Part shown: in pieces, positions 1 through 8,872 of the stretch
Layout: each line of letters opens with the position of its first letter
Numbering within the stretch: the stretch's first letter is position 1
Assembly: GCF_900129785.1 (NCBI RefSeq)
Contig: NZ_FSRC01000002.1
Span: 620,001 to 684,000, forward strand
DNA length: 64,000 nucleotides
Direction of reading: 5' to 3'
Source: Algoriphagus halophilus
GTDB taxonomy: Bacteria; Bacteroidota; Bacteroidia; Cytophagales; Cyclobacteriaceae
Made by a program: the position numbers and the translations under genes
Notes under the pieces: model-generated
Database searches by the model: none
Seen by the model: only the letters and a program-made list of their open reading frames with translations
Told to the model about the DNA's origin: nothing

Positions 1-255
1 AATAATAAGATCAAAATTACGGTATCCGATAATGGAAGTGGAATACCTAAATCCATCAAAGAAAAAATATTTCAGCCCTTTTTTACTACCAAACCTACAG
101 GGTCTGGAACAGGCTTAGGCTTGAGTTTGAGTTACGATATTGTCAAAGCTCATGGAGGAGATTTCAAAGTGGATTCGGTAGAAGGAGAGGAAACTACCTT
201 TACCATTATTCTTCCACTGGATAAGCTGGAAAAATCAGATAAATCGGAAGAATAA
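1..255 (+). CDS. Sensor histidine kinase, C-terminal end (partial)
   Basis: The window opens inside this gene; 84 codons in frame 1 run to a TAA at 253. They hold the end of a HATPase_c domain: the G1-type box DNGSGIP near residue 10 and the G2-type box GTGLGLS near residue 38, followed by the usual IVKAHGG segment. This is the ATP-binding core of a histidine kinase that autophosphorylates and passes phosphate to a response regulator. Two response regulators follow on the same strand, the first 46 bases downstream, so a phosphorelay partnership is likely (inference). The sensor and dimerisation parts lie outside the window. Confidence 0.9.
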   Translation, partial: NNKIKITVSDNGSGIPKSIKEKIFQPFFTTKPTGSGTGLGLSLSYDIVKAHGGDFKVDSVEGEETTFTIILPLDKLEKSDKSEE

Positions 256-301
256 AAAAAAGAGTAAAAAGTCATCATGAGTTTACTTTAACGAAAGAAA
301 A

Positions 302-697
302 ATGAATATTTTGATAGTAGATGATGAAACGGATGTAGAAATACTTTTTCGTCAAAAATTCAGGAAAGAAATAAAGAAAGGAGAGATCAGCTTGTCTTTT
401 GCCTTTTCCGGACAAGAAGCATTGGATTTTTTAGAACAAGAAAATCCTCCCCAAGTTGTATATGTGTTTTCGGATATCAATATGCCCGGAATGACGGGCT
501 TGGAACTGTTGAAAAAAATTAAGGAACGTTTTCCACAAATCAATGTAAGCATGATATCCGCATATGGGGATACCGAAAACTATGAGAAGGCGATTGATTC
601 AGGGGCAAAGGAGTTTTTTACCAAACCTATTGACTTTGAATATTTAAAAAAAGAAATCGCCAATTTGGTTCACAAACAAAAATCAAACAAGCCATGA
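302..697 (+). CDS. Stand-alone response regulator (CheY-like receiver)
   Basis: A 131-residue receiver domain with no output domain. Visible are the acidic pocket IVDDE at the N-terminus, the phosphoacceptor Asp58 in FSDINM, and the conserved lysine in FFTKP. It overlaps the next gene by ATGA (694-697), so the two are translationally coupled. It probably shares the upstream histidine kinase with the neighbouring receiver-cyclase protein and could act as a phosphate sink or shuttle. The two receivers resemble each other (both continue FRQKFRK or IRQKFRK after the acidic pocket), which suggests duplication. Confidence 0.92.
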   Translation: MNILIVDDETDVEILFRQKFRKEIKKGEISLSFAFSGQEALDFLEQENPPQVVYVFSDINMPGMTGLELLKKIKERFPQINVSMISAYGDTENYEKAIDSGAKEFFTKPIDFEYLKKEIANLVHKQKSNKP

Positions 698-1734
698 TCA
701 GAATATTAGTGGTAGACGATGAGGCGGATCTTGAGGTATTGATCAGACAGAAATTCAGAAAGAAAATCCGTTCTCAGGAATACGAATTCCATTTTGCCCT
801 CAACGGTAAAAAAGCATTGGAACTCATGGAGGAATCAAAGAATATTGACATGATTCTGAGTGATATCAATATGCCTGAAATGGATGGGTTGACCCTGCTT
901 TCGCGGGTTAAAGAACAAAACTCACTATTGAAAACGGTCATCATTTCCGCCTATGGAGATATGGAAAATATCCGTACCGCCATGAACTTGGGTGCTTTTG
1001 ACTTTATCACCAAACCAGTAGATTTTCAAGATCTGGAAATTACTATTGAAAAAACCATCACCTACATCAATCAGATCAAGGATACCCTCAAAGCCATGAA
1101 GGAAAATAACATCCTGAGGATGTATGTGGATGAAACGGTACTGAACTTTATGGGAGGCCGGGAAATAGAAAGTGGGCTGATCGAAAACGAAACCATGGAA
1201 GCAGCGGTGGCCTTTATTGACCTCTGCGGGTTTACAGCGATCAGTGAAAACGAAGAACCCAATGTGGTGGTGGGCCAGCTCAATGATTATTTTGACATGA
1301 TGGTGAGGGAAATCATCGCCGAACAAGGAATTATAGACAAGTTTATTGGCGACGCGGTAATGGCAGTGTTCAAAGGAGAAGATTATGAAAAGCGAGCCAT
1401 TCGTGCCAGTATCGCCATTAGGGATAAGATGAACGCCATGCCGGTGTTTTCAGAAAAATCCGGATTCCAACCCAAAGTATCCATCGGAATCAATAAGGGA
1501 GAAATGGTCTCTGGTAACATCGGATCCATTTCACTAAAGAGATTGGACTACACCGTGATTGGGGATACCGTCAATGTAGCATCCCGACTGCAATCCAAAG
1601 CCAGCCCTGGGCAAATCCTAATTTTGGAACAATACCAACATGAAGTGAAAGATGATTTTAAGATCTCCAAGATTGGGGAAATGGTCTTGAAAAATAAAGC
1701 AAAACCTGTCACAGTATATGAAGTAAATTCCTAA
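694..1734 (+). CDS. Response regulator with class III adenylate/guanylate cyclase output domain
   Basis: 346 residues. Residues 1-125 form a receiver domain (Asp57 in LSDINM, Lys107 in TKP). A short helical linker leads to a class III cyclase domain (about 165-346). The cyclase keeps both metal aspartates (Asp176 in FIDLCGFT, Asp220 in FIGDAVMAVF) and the transition-state Asn294 and Arg298 in VNVASR. Lys216 with Thr287 at the base-recognition positions is the usual adenylate-cyclase pair. Phosphorylation of the receiver by the upstream kinase would therefore be expected to control cAMP production (inference). The start overlaps the stop of the preceding regulator. Confidence 0.93.
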   Translation: MIRILVVDDEADLEVLIRQKFRKKIRSQEYEFHFALNGKKALELMEESKNIDMILSDINMPEMDGLTLLSRVKEQNSLLKTVIISAYGDMENIRTAMNLGAFDFITKPVDFQDLEITIEKTITYINQIKDTLKAMKENNILRMYVDETVLNFMGGREIESGLIENETMEAAVAFIDLCGFTAISENEEPNVVVGQLNDYFDMMVREIIAEQGIIDKFIGDAVMAVFKGEDYEKRAIRASIAIRDKMNAMPVFSEKSGFQPKVSIGINKGEMVSGNIGSISLKRLDYTVIGDTVNVASRLQSKASPGQILILEQYQHEVKDDFKISKIGEMVLKNKAKPVTVYEVNS

Positions 1735-1780
1735 CTCATTCAGCCACAGCAGCAATCAAATAATCAGTAATTAATAAAGA

Positions 1781-1806
1781 ATTGGCCGCAAGCGGTCAAT
1801 TTTTTT
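1781..1806 (+). terminator. Rho-independent terminator after the kinase/regulator operon
   Basis: Stem TTGGCCGC / GCGGTCAA with one G-T pair and a two-base loop, followed directly by a run of seven T. It lies 47 bases after the stop of the receiver-cyclase gene. Confidence 0.75.
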
Positions 1807-1823
1807 AATTTCAGGGCCAATCA

Positions 1824-1856
1824 TTTGCCTTCAAACAAGATTATGCTGTAGATTAT
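1824..1856 (+). promoter_or_regulatory. Possible Bacteroidota-type promoter for the propeller amidohydrolase
   Basis: TTTG at 1824, then 21 bases, then TAGATTAT at 1849, which matches six of eight positions of the TAnnTTTG -7 element. The ATG follows at 1875. This is a weak match and rests on spacing and position only. Confidence 0.3.
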
Positions 1857-1874
1857 TTACCCAAATACCACTAT

Positions 1875-4800
1875 ATGAAAAAATTTACCCAACCTGCCTT
1901 GTTGGTTGCCTTGGGAGCATCGGTGAGTTTTGCCACGATGATTCCAAAACCAACGAAGAAACTACTTCCAATGGACCACGCAACAATGGTTCAGACAGAC
2001 AGCACAAAAAAAGATTCCATTGTAACGCCGAAGTTTAAAGACCTTCCCCTCAAGCCCGAACGAGAAGTAAAATTCAATACCAAACAAGGTACTTGGATGA
2101 GTGTGGACGTGAGCCCGGATGGAAAGACCTTGGCTTTTGACCTGCTGGGAGACATTTACACCATTCCGATCGAAGGTGGAAAAGCAACTCCGGTTACTAC
2201 CGGAATGGCTTATGAAACCCACCCTAGATTTTCTCCGGATGGAGAGAAAATCCTTTTCACTTCTGATCGCGCCGGAAACGACAACCTTTGGTACATCGAT
2301 CTGGTCAAAAAAGACACGGTACAGATCACCAAAGACAAAAATGGGGATGTACCTGGTGCAGACTGGACTCCAGACTCCGAATACATCGTGGTCAGCAAAG
2401 GAAGAAGGATCTCCAAATTATGGATGTACCATAAAGATGGAGGCGGAGGCATTCAGTTGAATGAAAACCCGAGCAGCATTAAAACCATCGATCCTTTTGT
2501 CAGCCCGGATGGAAAAAAGGTGTACTATTCTATGCGAAGTGGATCTTGGAACTACAATGCCTTGCTTCCCCAATACCAAATCGGAACCTATGATTTTGAA
2601 AAAGGAGAAATCAACCGGATTACCTCCCGATATGGATCTGCTTTCACACCTACCCTAAGTGATGATGGCAAATGGATGGTCTATGGTTCTCGCTGGGAAG
2701 AAAAAACCGGCTTGGTACTCAGAAACCTGGAAACAGGAGAAGAAAATTGGTTGGCTTACCCGGTTCAGCGAGACGAACAAGAATCCATCGCTCCACAAGG
2801 AGTATTACCAGCCATGGCCTTTACGCCTGACAGCAAACATGTCATCGCCTCTTATGATGGTAAAATCTGGAAAATCTCCGTGGATGGCGCGAGCCCTCAG
2901 GAAATTCCATTCGAAGTGGATGTGAACCTGGCTATGGGTCCTCGATTGTATTTCAACTACGAAATCAAAGATACTACCGCTGCAAGAGCCACTCAGATTC
3001 GAGATGCAGTTCCTTCTCCTGATGGCAAGAAATTAGCTTTTACTGCTCTAAACAGGTTATATGTAATGGACTACCCGGATGGGGAACCAAAACGAATCAC
3101 CAATCATGATTTCACCGAAGCCATGCCTACTTGGAGTCCTGATGGAACCCAACTGGCATTTGTAGGATGGAATGAAACCGAAGGAGGACATATCTACAAA
3201 GCTACTTTAGGAAACAGAGGCAGCGTTTCTCAGCTTACTTCCGAAAGTGCGCTATACATGCAGCCCGCTTGGAGTCCAAGAAATAGAATCGCCGTGTTCA
3301 AAGCATCCAATCAAGTCATGAAAGATGCGGAGGGCCCAGGAATCAATGGTTCAGAAGCAGAATTGGTGTGGATCCCATCTGCTGGTGGGGAATTCAGAAA
3401 GATCATGGATGCCGGAAATCATGGCAACGTACATTTCACCAAAGACACATCCCGAGTATTCTTGAATGGTCCTGGTGGCACCTTGCTAAGTGTCAGATGG
3501 GATGGAACCGACGAAAAGGAATATGCAAAAATCACAGGCATCACTCCTTTTGGGTCAGTTGCTGAATCCCATGATGATCATGGACATACCACCAATCCAG
3601 AAGAAGCATCAGATATCCGCTATGTGATGGGACTTCCTAGGTCCAATGCCGATGCAGTGAATTACTGCATGCTTCCTGAGGGAGCCTCAGCACAGGAGCC
3701 TCAAATGAGACCTAGTAGTGCCAGTACAATTTTGATGGCTCCAGAAGGAAATCTTGCCTTGGCTCAGGTCAATAACAATGTGTATGTGGTAACGATTCCT
3801 ACGGCAGGTAAAACCCCTAGCATCAATGTGGGTAATCCGGAATCCAGTAATTTCCCTTCCCGTCAACTCACAGAAATCGGAGGAGAATGGCCTGCTTGGG
3901 AAGCCAATGGTAAGAAAGTTCACTGGTCTTTGGGCAATGGACACTGGGTATATGACATCGACAGAGCTGAGTTTATCGAAGATTCTGTGAAGACAGCCAA
4001 AAAAGCGAAGAAACTAGCCGAAGCAGATTCCGTGGCAGCCTTGAAAGCTTTGGGACCTGAAGCAGTAAAAGCAGCTGATTCGGTAGCCAAAGCCAAAAAA
4101 GAAGCCTTGGCAGAATTGTTAAAGAACGACAAAGAAAAAGCCAAAGCAGATAGCATTTACAAAGCCGAGCAAAAAGAAAAAGAAACCTACAAACCGGTAG
4201 AAAAGCAGGTTTCTGTGTATTACCAAAAAGATATTCCAAAGGGAACCGTCTTATTGAGCAATGCTCGAATCGTCACCATGAAAGGGGATGAAATTATTGA
4301 GCAGGGAGATATTCTGATCGAAAATAATCGCATCAAAGCAGTGGGTGCTTCAGGTACTTTGGATGCTGGCAATGCCGAAGTCATCGATCTTTCTGGAAAA
4401 ACCATTACCCCCGGCTTTATCGATACCCATGCGCACATGTGGCCAACTTGGGGATTGCATAAAAACTCGGTTTGGATCTATGCAGCCAACTTGGCCTATG
4501 GAGTGACCACCACCCGAGATCCACAAACAGCTACTACCGACGTATTGACTTATGGAGATATGGTAGAAGCAGGGATGGTACCAGGGCCTAGAGTGTATAG
4601 CACAGGGCCAGGTGTAGGCTATTGGATGTATAATCTAAAGTCTCTAGACCAGACCAAAAATGTACTGAAGCAGTACAGCAAGTACTACAATACCCAGTAC
4701 ATCAAAATGTATCTGGTGGGCAACCGTCAGCATAGACAGTGGGTGATTATGGCGGCCAAAGAGCAGGAACTCATGCCTACGACTGAGGGTGGCTTGGATT

Positions 4801-5504
4801 TCAAACTAAACATGACCCAGCTGATCGATGGCTATCCGGGACATGAGCATTCCATTCCTATCCATCCATTGTATCAGGATGTGACCAAAACCATTGCAGA
4901 AAGCAAGATGGCGGTGACTCCTACCCTTTTGGTAGCCTACGGTGGACCTTGGGCAGAGAACTATTACTACACGACTGAAAGCCCGCTTCATGATCCGAAG
5001 CTGAACCGCTTTACTCCGTATGAGGAACTGAATGCGAAGGCAAGAAGAAGAGCCGGTGGATTAGGTGGATGGTTTGCTCCGGAAGACCATGTATTTATGA
5101 AGCATGCGGAAGGTATCAAATCCATCTTCGAGCAAGGTGGATTAGCTGGTGTAGGTTCGCATGGTCAGCTGCAAGGCTTGGGTTATCACTGGGAACTTTG
5201 GTCTGTTGCCAGCGGAGGCATGGAAGCACACGATGCGCTGAAAATAGCAACCATCTCCGGAGCGGAAGCTTTGGGATTGGATAAAGAACTGGGAAGTATC
5301 GAAGTGGGGAAACTGGCTGACTTGGTGATTATGGACAGCAATCCATTGGAGAATATCCGAAACACCAATAGCATTTCCCATGTGGTGAAGAACGGAAGAA
5401 TCTACGATGGCAATACCTTGGATGAGGTCTATCCAACGCCCAGAAAGATGGATGTAAGTCCTTGGACTAAAGTCGCTCCTGTTCCGAATACCAGTTTGAA
5501 GTAA
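1875..5504 (+). CDS. Secreted amidohydrolase with N-terminal TolB-like (PD40) propeller
   Basis: 1209 residues, starting with a Sec-type signal peptide (MKKFTQPALLVALGASVSFA). Residues of about 60-680 carry repeated PD40/WD40 strands with DGKK/SPDG motifs, as in TolB and tricorn-type propellers. About 690-790 is a Lys/Ala/Glu-rich, probably helical, linker. The C-terminal part (about 800-1190) is an amidohydrolase barrel with the metal motif His852-Ala-His854 in FIDTHAHMW and a closing segment GKLADLVIMD. The architecture suggests a periplasmic or surface hydrolase of cyclic amide or peptide-like substrates in which the propeller gates or binds substrate; the actual substrate is unknown. It is flanked by terminators on both sides, so probably monocistronic. 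Confidence 0.9.
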   Translation: MKKFTQPALLVALGASVSFATMIPKPTKKLLPMDHATMVQTDSTKKDSIVTPKFKDLPLKPEREVKFNTKQGTWMSVDVSPDGKTLAFDLLGDIYTIPIEGGKATPVTTGMAYETHPRFSPDGEKILFTSDRAGNDNLWYIDLVKKDTVQITKDKNGDVPGADWTPDSEYIVVSKGRRISKLWMYHKDGGGGIQLNENPSSIKTIDPFVSPDGKKVYYSMRSGSWNYNALLPQYQIGTYDFEKGEINRITSRYGSAFTPTLSDDGKWMVYGSRWEEKTGLVLRNLETGEENWLAYPVQRDEQESIAPQGVLPAMAFTPDSKHVIASYDGKIWKISVDGASPQEIPFEVDVNLAMGPRLYFNYEIKDTTAARATQIRDAVPSPDGKKLAFTALNRLYVMDYPDGEPKRITNHDFTEAMPTWSPDGTQLAFVGWNETEGGHIYKATLGNRGSVSQLTSESALYMQPAWSPRNRIAVFKASNQVMKDAEGPGINGSEAELVWIPSAGGEFRKIMDAGNHGNVHFTKDTSRVFLNGPGGTLLSVRWDGTDEKEYAKITGITPFGSVAESHDDHGHTTNPEEASDIRYVMGLPRSNADAVNYCMLPEGASAQEPQMRPSSASTILMAPEGNLALAQVNNNVYVVTIPTAGKTPSINVGNPESSNFPSRQLTEIGGEWPAWEANGKKVHWSLGNGHWVYDIDRAEFIEDSVKTAKKAKKLAEADSVAALKALGPEAVKAADSVAKAKKEALAELLKNDKEKAKADSIYKAEQKEKETYKPVEKQVSVYYQKDIPKGTVLLSNARIVTMKGDEIIEQGDILIENNRIKAVGASGTLDAGNAEVIDLSGKTITPGFIDTHAHMWPTWGLHKNSVWIYAANLAYGVTTTRDPQTATTDVLTYGDMVEAGMVPGPRVYSTGPGVGYWMYNLKSLDQTKNVLKQYSKYYNTQYIKMYLVGNRQHRQWVIMAAKEQELMPTTEGGLDFKLNMTQLIDGYPGHEHSIPIHPLYQDVTKTIAESKMAVTPTLLVAYGGPWAENYYYTTESPLHDPKLNRFTPYEELNAKARRRAGGLGGWFAPEDHVFMKHAEGIKSIFEQGGLAGVGSHGQLQGLGYHWELWSVASGGMEAHDALKIATISGAEALGLDKELGSIEVGKLADLVIMDSNPLENIRNTNSISHVVKNGRIYDGNTLDEVYPTPRKMDVSPWTKVAPVPNTSLK

Positions 5505-5524
5505 GAAACTCTAGAACTAATAGA

Positions 5525-5554
5525 AATCCCTCAGAGCGATCTGGGGGATTTTTT
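5525..5554 (+). terminator. Terminator with GCGA tetraloop after the propeller amidohydrolase
   Basis: Stem AATCCCTCAGA / TCTGGGGGATT (one wobble) closed by the GNRA-type loop GCGA and followed by six T. The same hairpin recurs at 7497-7527. Confidence 0.85.
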
Positions 5555-5607
5555 CCCTTTAGAGGAAATTAAAATTCTGAACTATCCTGAATCGCCAAGG
5601 AAGTCAT
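5527..5607 (+). repeat. Intergenic repeat A, copy 1 (terminator plus conserved tail)
   Basis: This copy shares with 7497-7578 the hairpin CCCTCAGAGCGATCTGGGGG, then a T-run, CTTTAG, GGAAA, TAAAA and finally AAGGAAGTCAT. The shared block is longer than a terminator needs. The two copies lie upstream and downstream of the broken esterase gene. Confidence 0.6.
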
Positions 5608-5735
5608 CAACAAAATCTTTTTTTAAATTCCAGCCCCTGTAAACCAGGCGAATAGCTTGACAATTGACAAGCCGGACTTGGGTTTATTAAGTGTTATTCA
5701 TATTTTAAATTATCCAATACAGGAAATAATACTGA

Positions 5736-6341
5736 ATGAATAAGCTTCATAGATCAGCAATAGCTATACTTTTTCTTACAATTTGTTCTATTAAACTCGT
5801 TTCAGCACAAGCAGGCAGAAGCTTGCAATTAGTAGCAAATGAAACAATAAATAAAACCATCTCCTCTGAAGAGAGCCATTCCTACACAGTTGAATTGGAA
5901 AACGGAATGGCTATTATTGGAAAATTCACCCAAGATGGAATTGATCTTGCCATTGACGTTTACGCGCCTGATGGGGAACTCTATAAACAAATTGACATCC
6001 CAAATGGAACAGCTAGAGATGAACTGATTGACATTACATCCAATCAATCAGGCGAGTACGAATTTATGGTACACCCTCTCAATAAAGAAGCAAATACTGG
6101 AAATTACACATTTAAGGTGATGCAGATATTAAGCTTGTCTGAAAACACTAAACGTATCACCAAAAATGAACTTCCAACAGAAACGCTATACAATTTATGG
6201 GAATCTTCATTGACAGATAATACTGCCATTGACAAATTCATTGAAAACCAACCTGAAAGACACATTATCGAGTCAATAGAAGGAAGTAATACAGATATGC
6301 TGGTCACTTACTTTTGCATACCTAATGATAATACTGAGTAG
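5736..6341 (+). CDS. N-terminal half of a broken esterase gene (signal peptide plus pre-peptidase-like domain)
   Basis: 201 codons ending at TAG (6339-6341). A signal peptide (hydrophobic stretch ending VSAQA) is followed by a segment with GEYEFMVHPLN and GNYTFKV that looks like a bacterial pre-peptidase C-terminal (PPC) beta-sandwich, then by a helical stretch. The last residues (MLVTYFCIPNDNTE) look like the first strand of the N-terminal domain of enterochelin-esterase-type enzymes. The reading frame continues past the stop without a shift into the next ORF, so this is half of one gene and not a complete protein. It sits between the two copies of repeat A. Confidence 0.65.
   Translation: MNKLHRSAIAILFLTICSIKLVSAQAGRSLQLVANETINKTISSEESHSYTVELENGMAIIGKFTQDGIDLAIDVYAPDGELYKQIDIPNGTARDELIDITSNQSGEYEFMVHPLNKEANTGNYTFKVMQILSLSENTKRITKNELPTETLYNLWESSLTDNTAIDKFIENQPERHIIESIEGSNTDMLVTYFCIPNDNTE
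6339..6341 (+). other. In-frame TAG that splits the esterase gene
   Basis: The codons read ACT GAG TAG GTC ATG TTA AGT, so the downstream ORF lies in the same frame with one sense codon between the stop and its ATG. A single base change could create this stop. No frameshift is needed. Confidence 0.8.
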
Positions 6342-6344
6342 GTC

Positions 6345-7331
6345 ATGTTAAGTGGAGGTCCTGATTTTTTGGGATTACGTTTTCAACGATTACCAAATAC
6401 AAAACTTCATTTTGTAACGCAAAGGGTACCTAAAGATGCTCGATTCAATTATGGGTTCAATTATTTTAATCTAGATACATCCGGTCCAAATCATGAAATT
6501 GAGTCCAGAAGTATCCAGCATGCTTATGACGGAACTTTAGAAATGCCAAACGCACCTGAGCAACCGTATATAACCGAAAGAAATAAAGTAGAAAAAGGAA
6601 CATTATTGGTTACATCAATTAAAAGTGAAATTCTTAGCGAAGAAAGGAAAATCACCATACATACACCTGCCAATTATGATTCCTCCAAACCACATAATCT
6701 TTTAATTGTTTTTGACGGAGAATCCTATGGAGCAAGACCAAATCGTAGGTCAGGAGTGCCAACACCAATTATCATGGATAACCTTTTAGCGGAAAACAAA
6801 ATTACTCCAACTGTAACCGTGTTGGTTTGGGCAATGGGAAAAAGAAGCAGTGATTTAATCAGTGAAAAATTTGGTGATTATATCGCATTAGAACTTATTC
6901 CCTGGATTCGCTCACAATATAACATTCAGACTAAATCAGATAAAGTAGTTTTAGCAGGTTCAAGCCGTGGAGGTTTTGCTTCAAGTTTTATAGCCTTCAA
7001 ACATTCAGATGTAATAGGAAATGTTCTTTCCCAATCAGGTTCATATTGGATAAAAGGATCTGACAATGAAAATCATTGGATATATCCAGAGGATAATGGG
7101 AAACTAATTAATCTGTATAAACAAAGTGAAAGATTACCCATCCAATTCTATATGGATATTGGACTTTATGATGCAGGAGCATCCATGCTCGGAATGAACA
7201 GACAGTTCCGAGATATCCTTGAAATAAAAGGATATGAGGTAGATTATCGTGAATTTAAAGGAGGCCACAATTACCTAAATTGGAGAGGAACACTTTCATA
7301 TGGTTTAATATCATTAATTGGGATAAATTAA
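6345..7331 (+). CDS. C-terminal half of a broken esterase gene (enterochelin-esterase-like hydrolase)
   Basis: 328 codons in the same frame as the preceding ORF. Residues 1-100 (SGGPDFLGLRFQRLP, VPKDARFNYGF) continue the immunoglobulin-like N-terminal domain of the Fes/IroE-type esterase family. The rest is an alpha/beta-hydrolase of the putative-esterase family with the nucleophile elbow GSSRGG, an Asp in the DIGLYDAG region and a C-terminal GGHNYLNW histidine. It has no signal peptide of its own because export would need the upstream half. Family members hydrolyse ester bonds of siderophores or related oligo-esters; the substrate here is unknown. Translation from ATG 6345 would give a cytoplasmic protein lacking its first domain. 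Confidence 0.75.
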   Translation: MLSGGPDFLGLRFQRLPNTKLHFVTQRVPKDARFNYGFNYFNLDTSGPNHEIESRSIQHAYDGTLEMPNAPEQPYITERNKVEKGTLLVTSIKSEILSEERKITIHTPANYDSSKPHNLLIVFDGESYGARPNRRSGVPTPIIMDNLLAENKITPTVTVLVWAMGKRSSDLISEKFGDYIALELIPWIRSQYNIQTKSDKVVLAGSSRGGFASSFIAFKHSDVIGNVLSQSGSYWIKGSDNENHWIYPEDNGKLINLYKQSERLPIQFYMDIGLYDAGASMLGMNRQFRDILEIKGYEVDYREFKGGHNYLNWRGTLSYGLISLIGIN

Positions 7332-7340
7332 AAGCAACCA

Positions 7341-7362
7341 AATTATACAGTACTGTATAATT
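7341..7362. repeat. Perfect 22-base palindrome
   Basis: AATTATACAGT is followed immediately by its exact reverse complement. It starts 10 bases after the stop of the esterase remnant and lacks a T-run, so it looks more like a dimer-binding operator or cruciform sequence than a terminator. Confidence 0.6.
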
Positions 7363-7496
7363 GAATTACTAGCACGTCCCTCGCTATATTTTAGATACTA
7401 ATCATTGTTGATGATTTAGAATGAAACTAACTACCTCCCACTAATCATAGATCACGGTAACGAACTGGAATACCTAAGTTTTCTAGAAATTTGCAA

Positions 7497-7578
7497 TTCC
7501 CTCAGAGCGATCTGGGGGATTTTTTTGCTTTAGGGGAAAAATAAAACCGGAACTCTCCACTATCCCCAAGGAAGTCAT
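7497..7578 (+). repeat. Intergenic repeat A, copy 2 (contains a terminator at 7497-7527)
   Basis: The stem TCCCTCAGA / TCTGGGGGA with loop GCGA and seven T forms a terminator. The following bases again match copy 1 through CTTTAG, GGAAA, TAAAA, AACT and AAGGAAGTCAT. The 343-base gap from 7332 to 7674 otherwise holds only the 22-base palindrome at 7341. Confidence 0.65.
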
Positions 7579-7674
7579 ACCCGAAATCCTTATATTAATT
7601 GCTTTATCCCCTGAAAATAAACGTAGTAGACAATCTGGATTTGGATTTTTACAAGCGTTATCAATAATAAAAAA

Positions 7675-8865
7675 ATGGATCTTAAGAATGTAATTATTAC
7701 CAGTATCCTTCTCTTTTTTCTATTATCATGTGATAATCAAAATATAGAAAATCAGTTTCCCAAAGAGTCATGGAAAGAGTCAACTTTTGAAGCTGAAGGC
7801 TTGAATAAAGCTCCTTTTGATGATTTACTAAGTGGGATAGAAAATGGAGTTTACGGGAATGTTGACCAACTGCTTTTAATAAAAAACGGGAAATTGGTAT
7901 TTGACCAATCATTTACGAATGATTATGAAAAAATAAGTAAAGGAAAGTCAGGTGTTCTTGGATGCGGATTTGCAACCTGTGAAGATTCGACGATTTTTGG
8001 AGACTATAATTATTATCATCCCAATTGGCATCCATATTATCAAAATCAAAAGATTCACACCCTACAATCTGTTACCAAATCAATTGCTTCTATCATGATT
8101 GGCGTTGCAATTAAAGAAGGGAAAATTAGCAGTACAGACGTCAGAGTAGTTGATTTTTTTGAAGATTATGACTTATCAATGGCTGACGAATCTCTCAAAA
8201 CAGCAACCTTAGAAAATTTGCTGACTATGCAATTGGGGATGGAATGGCACGAAATAGACAGGCCAATAGATTCAACAAATACTACAGGACAGCTTGAAGC
8301 AAGTCAAGATTGGATTCAGTTTACATTGAATCAACCCATGGACACGATTCCAGGAACTAAATGGGTTTATAATAGCGGGGCGAGTCACCTAATGTCAGGG
8401 ATCATCAAAAAAGCAACTGGATTATACATTGACGAATATGCAGAGAAACATCTATTTACACCTCTAGGGATAGAAAACTATCATTGGAAAAAAACACCCA
8501 CTGGATATACCGATACTGAGGGTGGATTGTATTTAGAAGCCCAAGATTTGGCGAAAATTGGTTTTTTAATGCTAAGAGATGGTAAATGGGAAGGACAGCA
8601 GATAATTTCTTCTGAGTGGGTAAAAAAGAGTGTCACAAAACAGGTCTCTTTCGACAAAGAAAAAGGATATGGGTATCAATGGTGGAGAGACGATCAAGAT
8701 GGTATAGAAATTTGGGCTTGTCATGGTTTTGGCAATCAATACCTTCTGGTTTTTCCGGAATATAAAACCATAGTAGTAGTCAATTCCTGGAATATTTTTG
8801 ATGCAGAAACAGAGGATATTTTGAAAGCGACCAAAACTGCTGTGATTCAATCCAACACTCAATAA
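7675..8865 (+). CDS. Serine hydrolase, beta-lactamase/class C family lipoprotein
   Basis: 396 residues with a lipoprotein signal (LLFFLLSC, Cys19). The class C beta-lactamase/DD-peptidase fold is shown by the SxxK motif Ser132-Val-Thr-Lys135 and by the YxN motif in WVYNSGASHL. The C-terminal CHGFGNQ segment occupies the place of the third (KTG/HxG) motif. The role is hydrolysis of an ester or D-amino-acid peptide at the cell envelope; family members are too diverse to name the substrate. The next gene starts 7 bases after the stop, so a sodium symporter is co-transcribed, which suggests uptake of the released product (inference). Confidence 0.88.
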   Translation: MDLKNVIITSILLFFLLSCDNQNIENQFPKESWKESTFEAEGLNKAPFDDLLSGIENGVYGNVDQLLLIKNGKLVFDQSFTNDYEKISKGKSGVLGCGFATCEDSTIFGDYNYYHPNWHPYYQNQKIHTLQSVTKSIASIMIGVAIKEGKISSTDVRVVDFFEDYDLSMADESLKTATLENLLTMQLGMEWHEIDRPIDSTNTTGQLEASQDWIQFTLNQPMDTIPGTKWVYNSGASHLMSGIIKKATGLYIDEYAEKHLFTPLGIENYHWKKTPTGYTDTEGGLYLEAQDLAKIGFLMLRDGKWEGQQIISSEWVKKSVTKQVSFDKEKGYGYQWWRDDQDGIEIWACHGFGNQYLLVFPEYKTIVVVNSWNIFDAETEDILKATKTAVIQSNTQ

Positions 8866-8872
8866 GGGTCCT

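Noticed and set aside
925..1326. 133-codon minus-strand frame
   Set aside because: Antisense to the receiver-cyclase gene; no start signal or family pattern.
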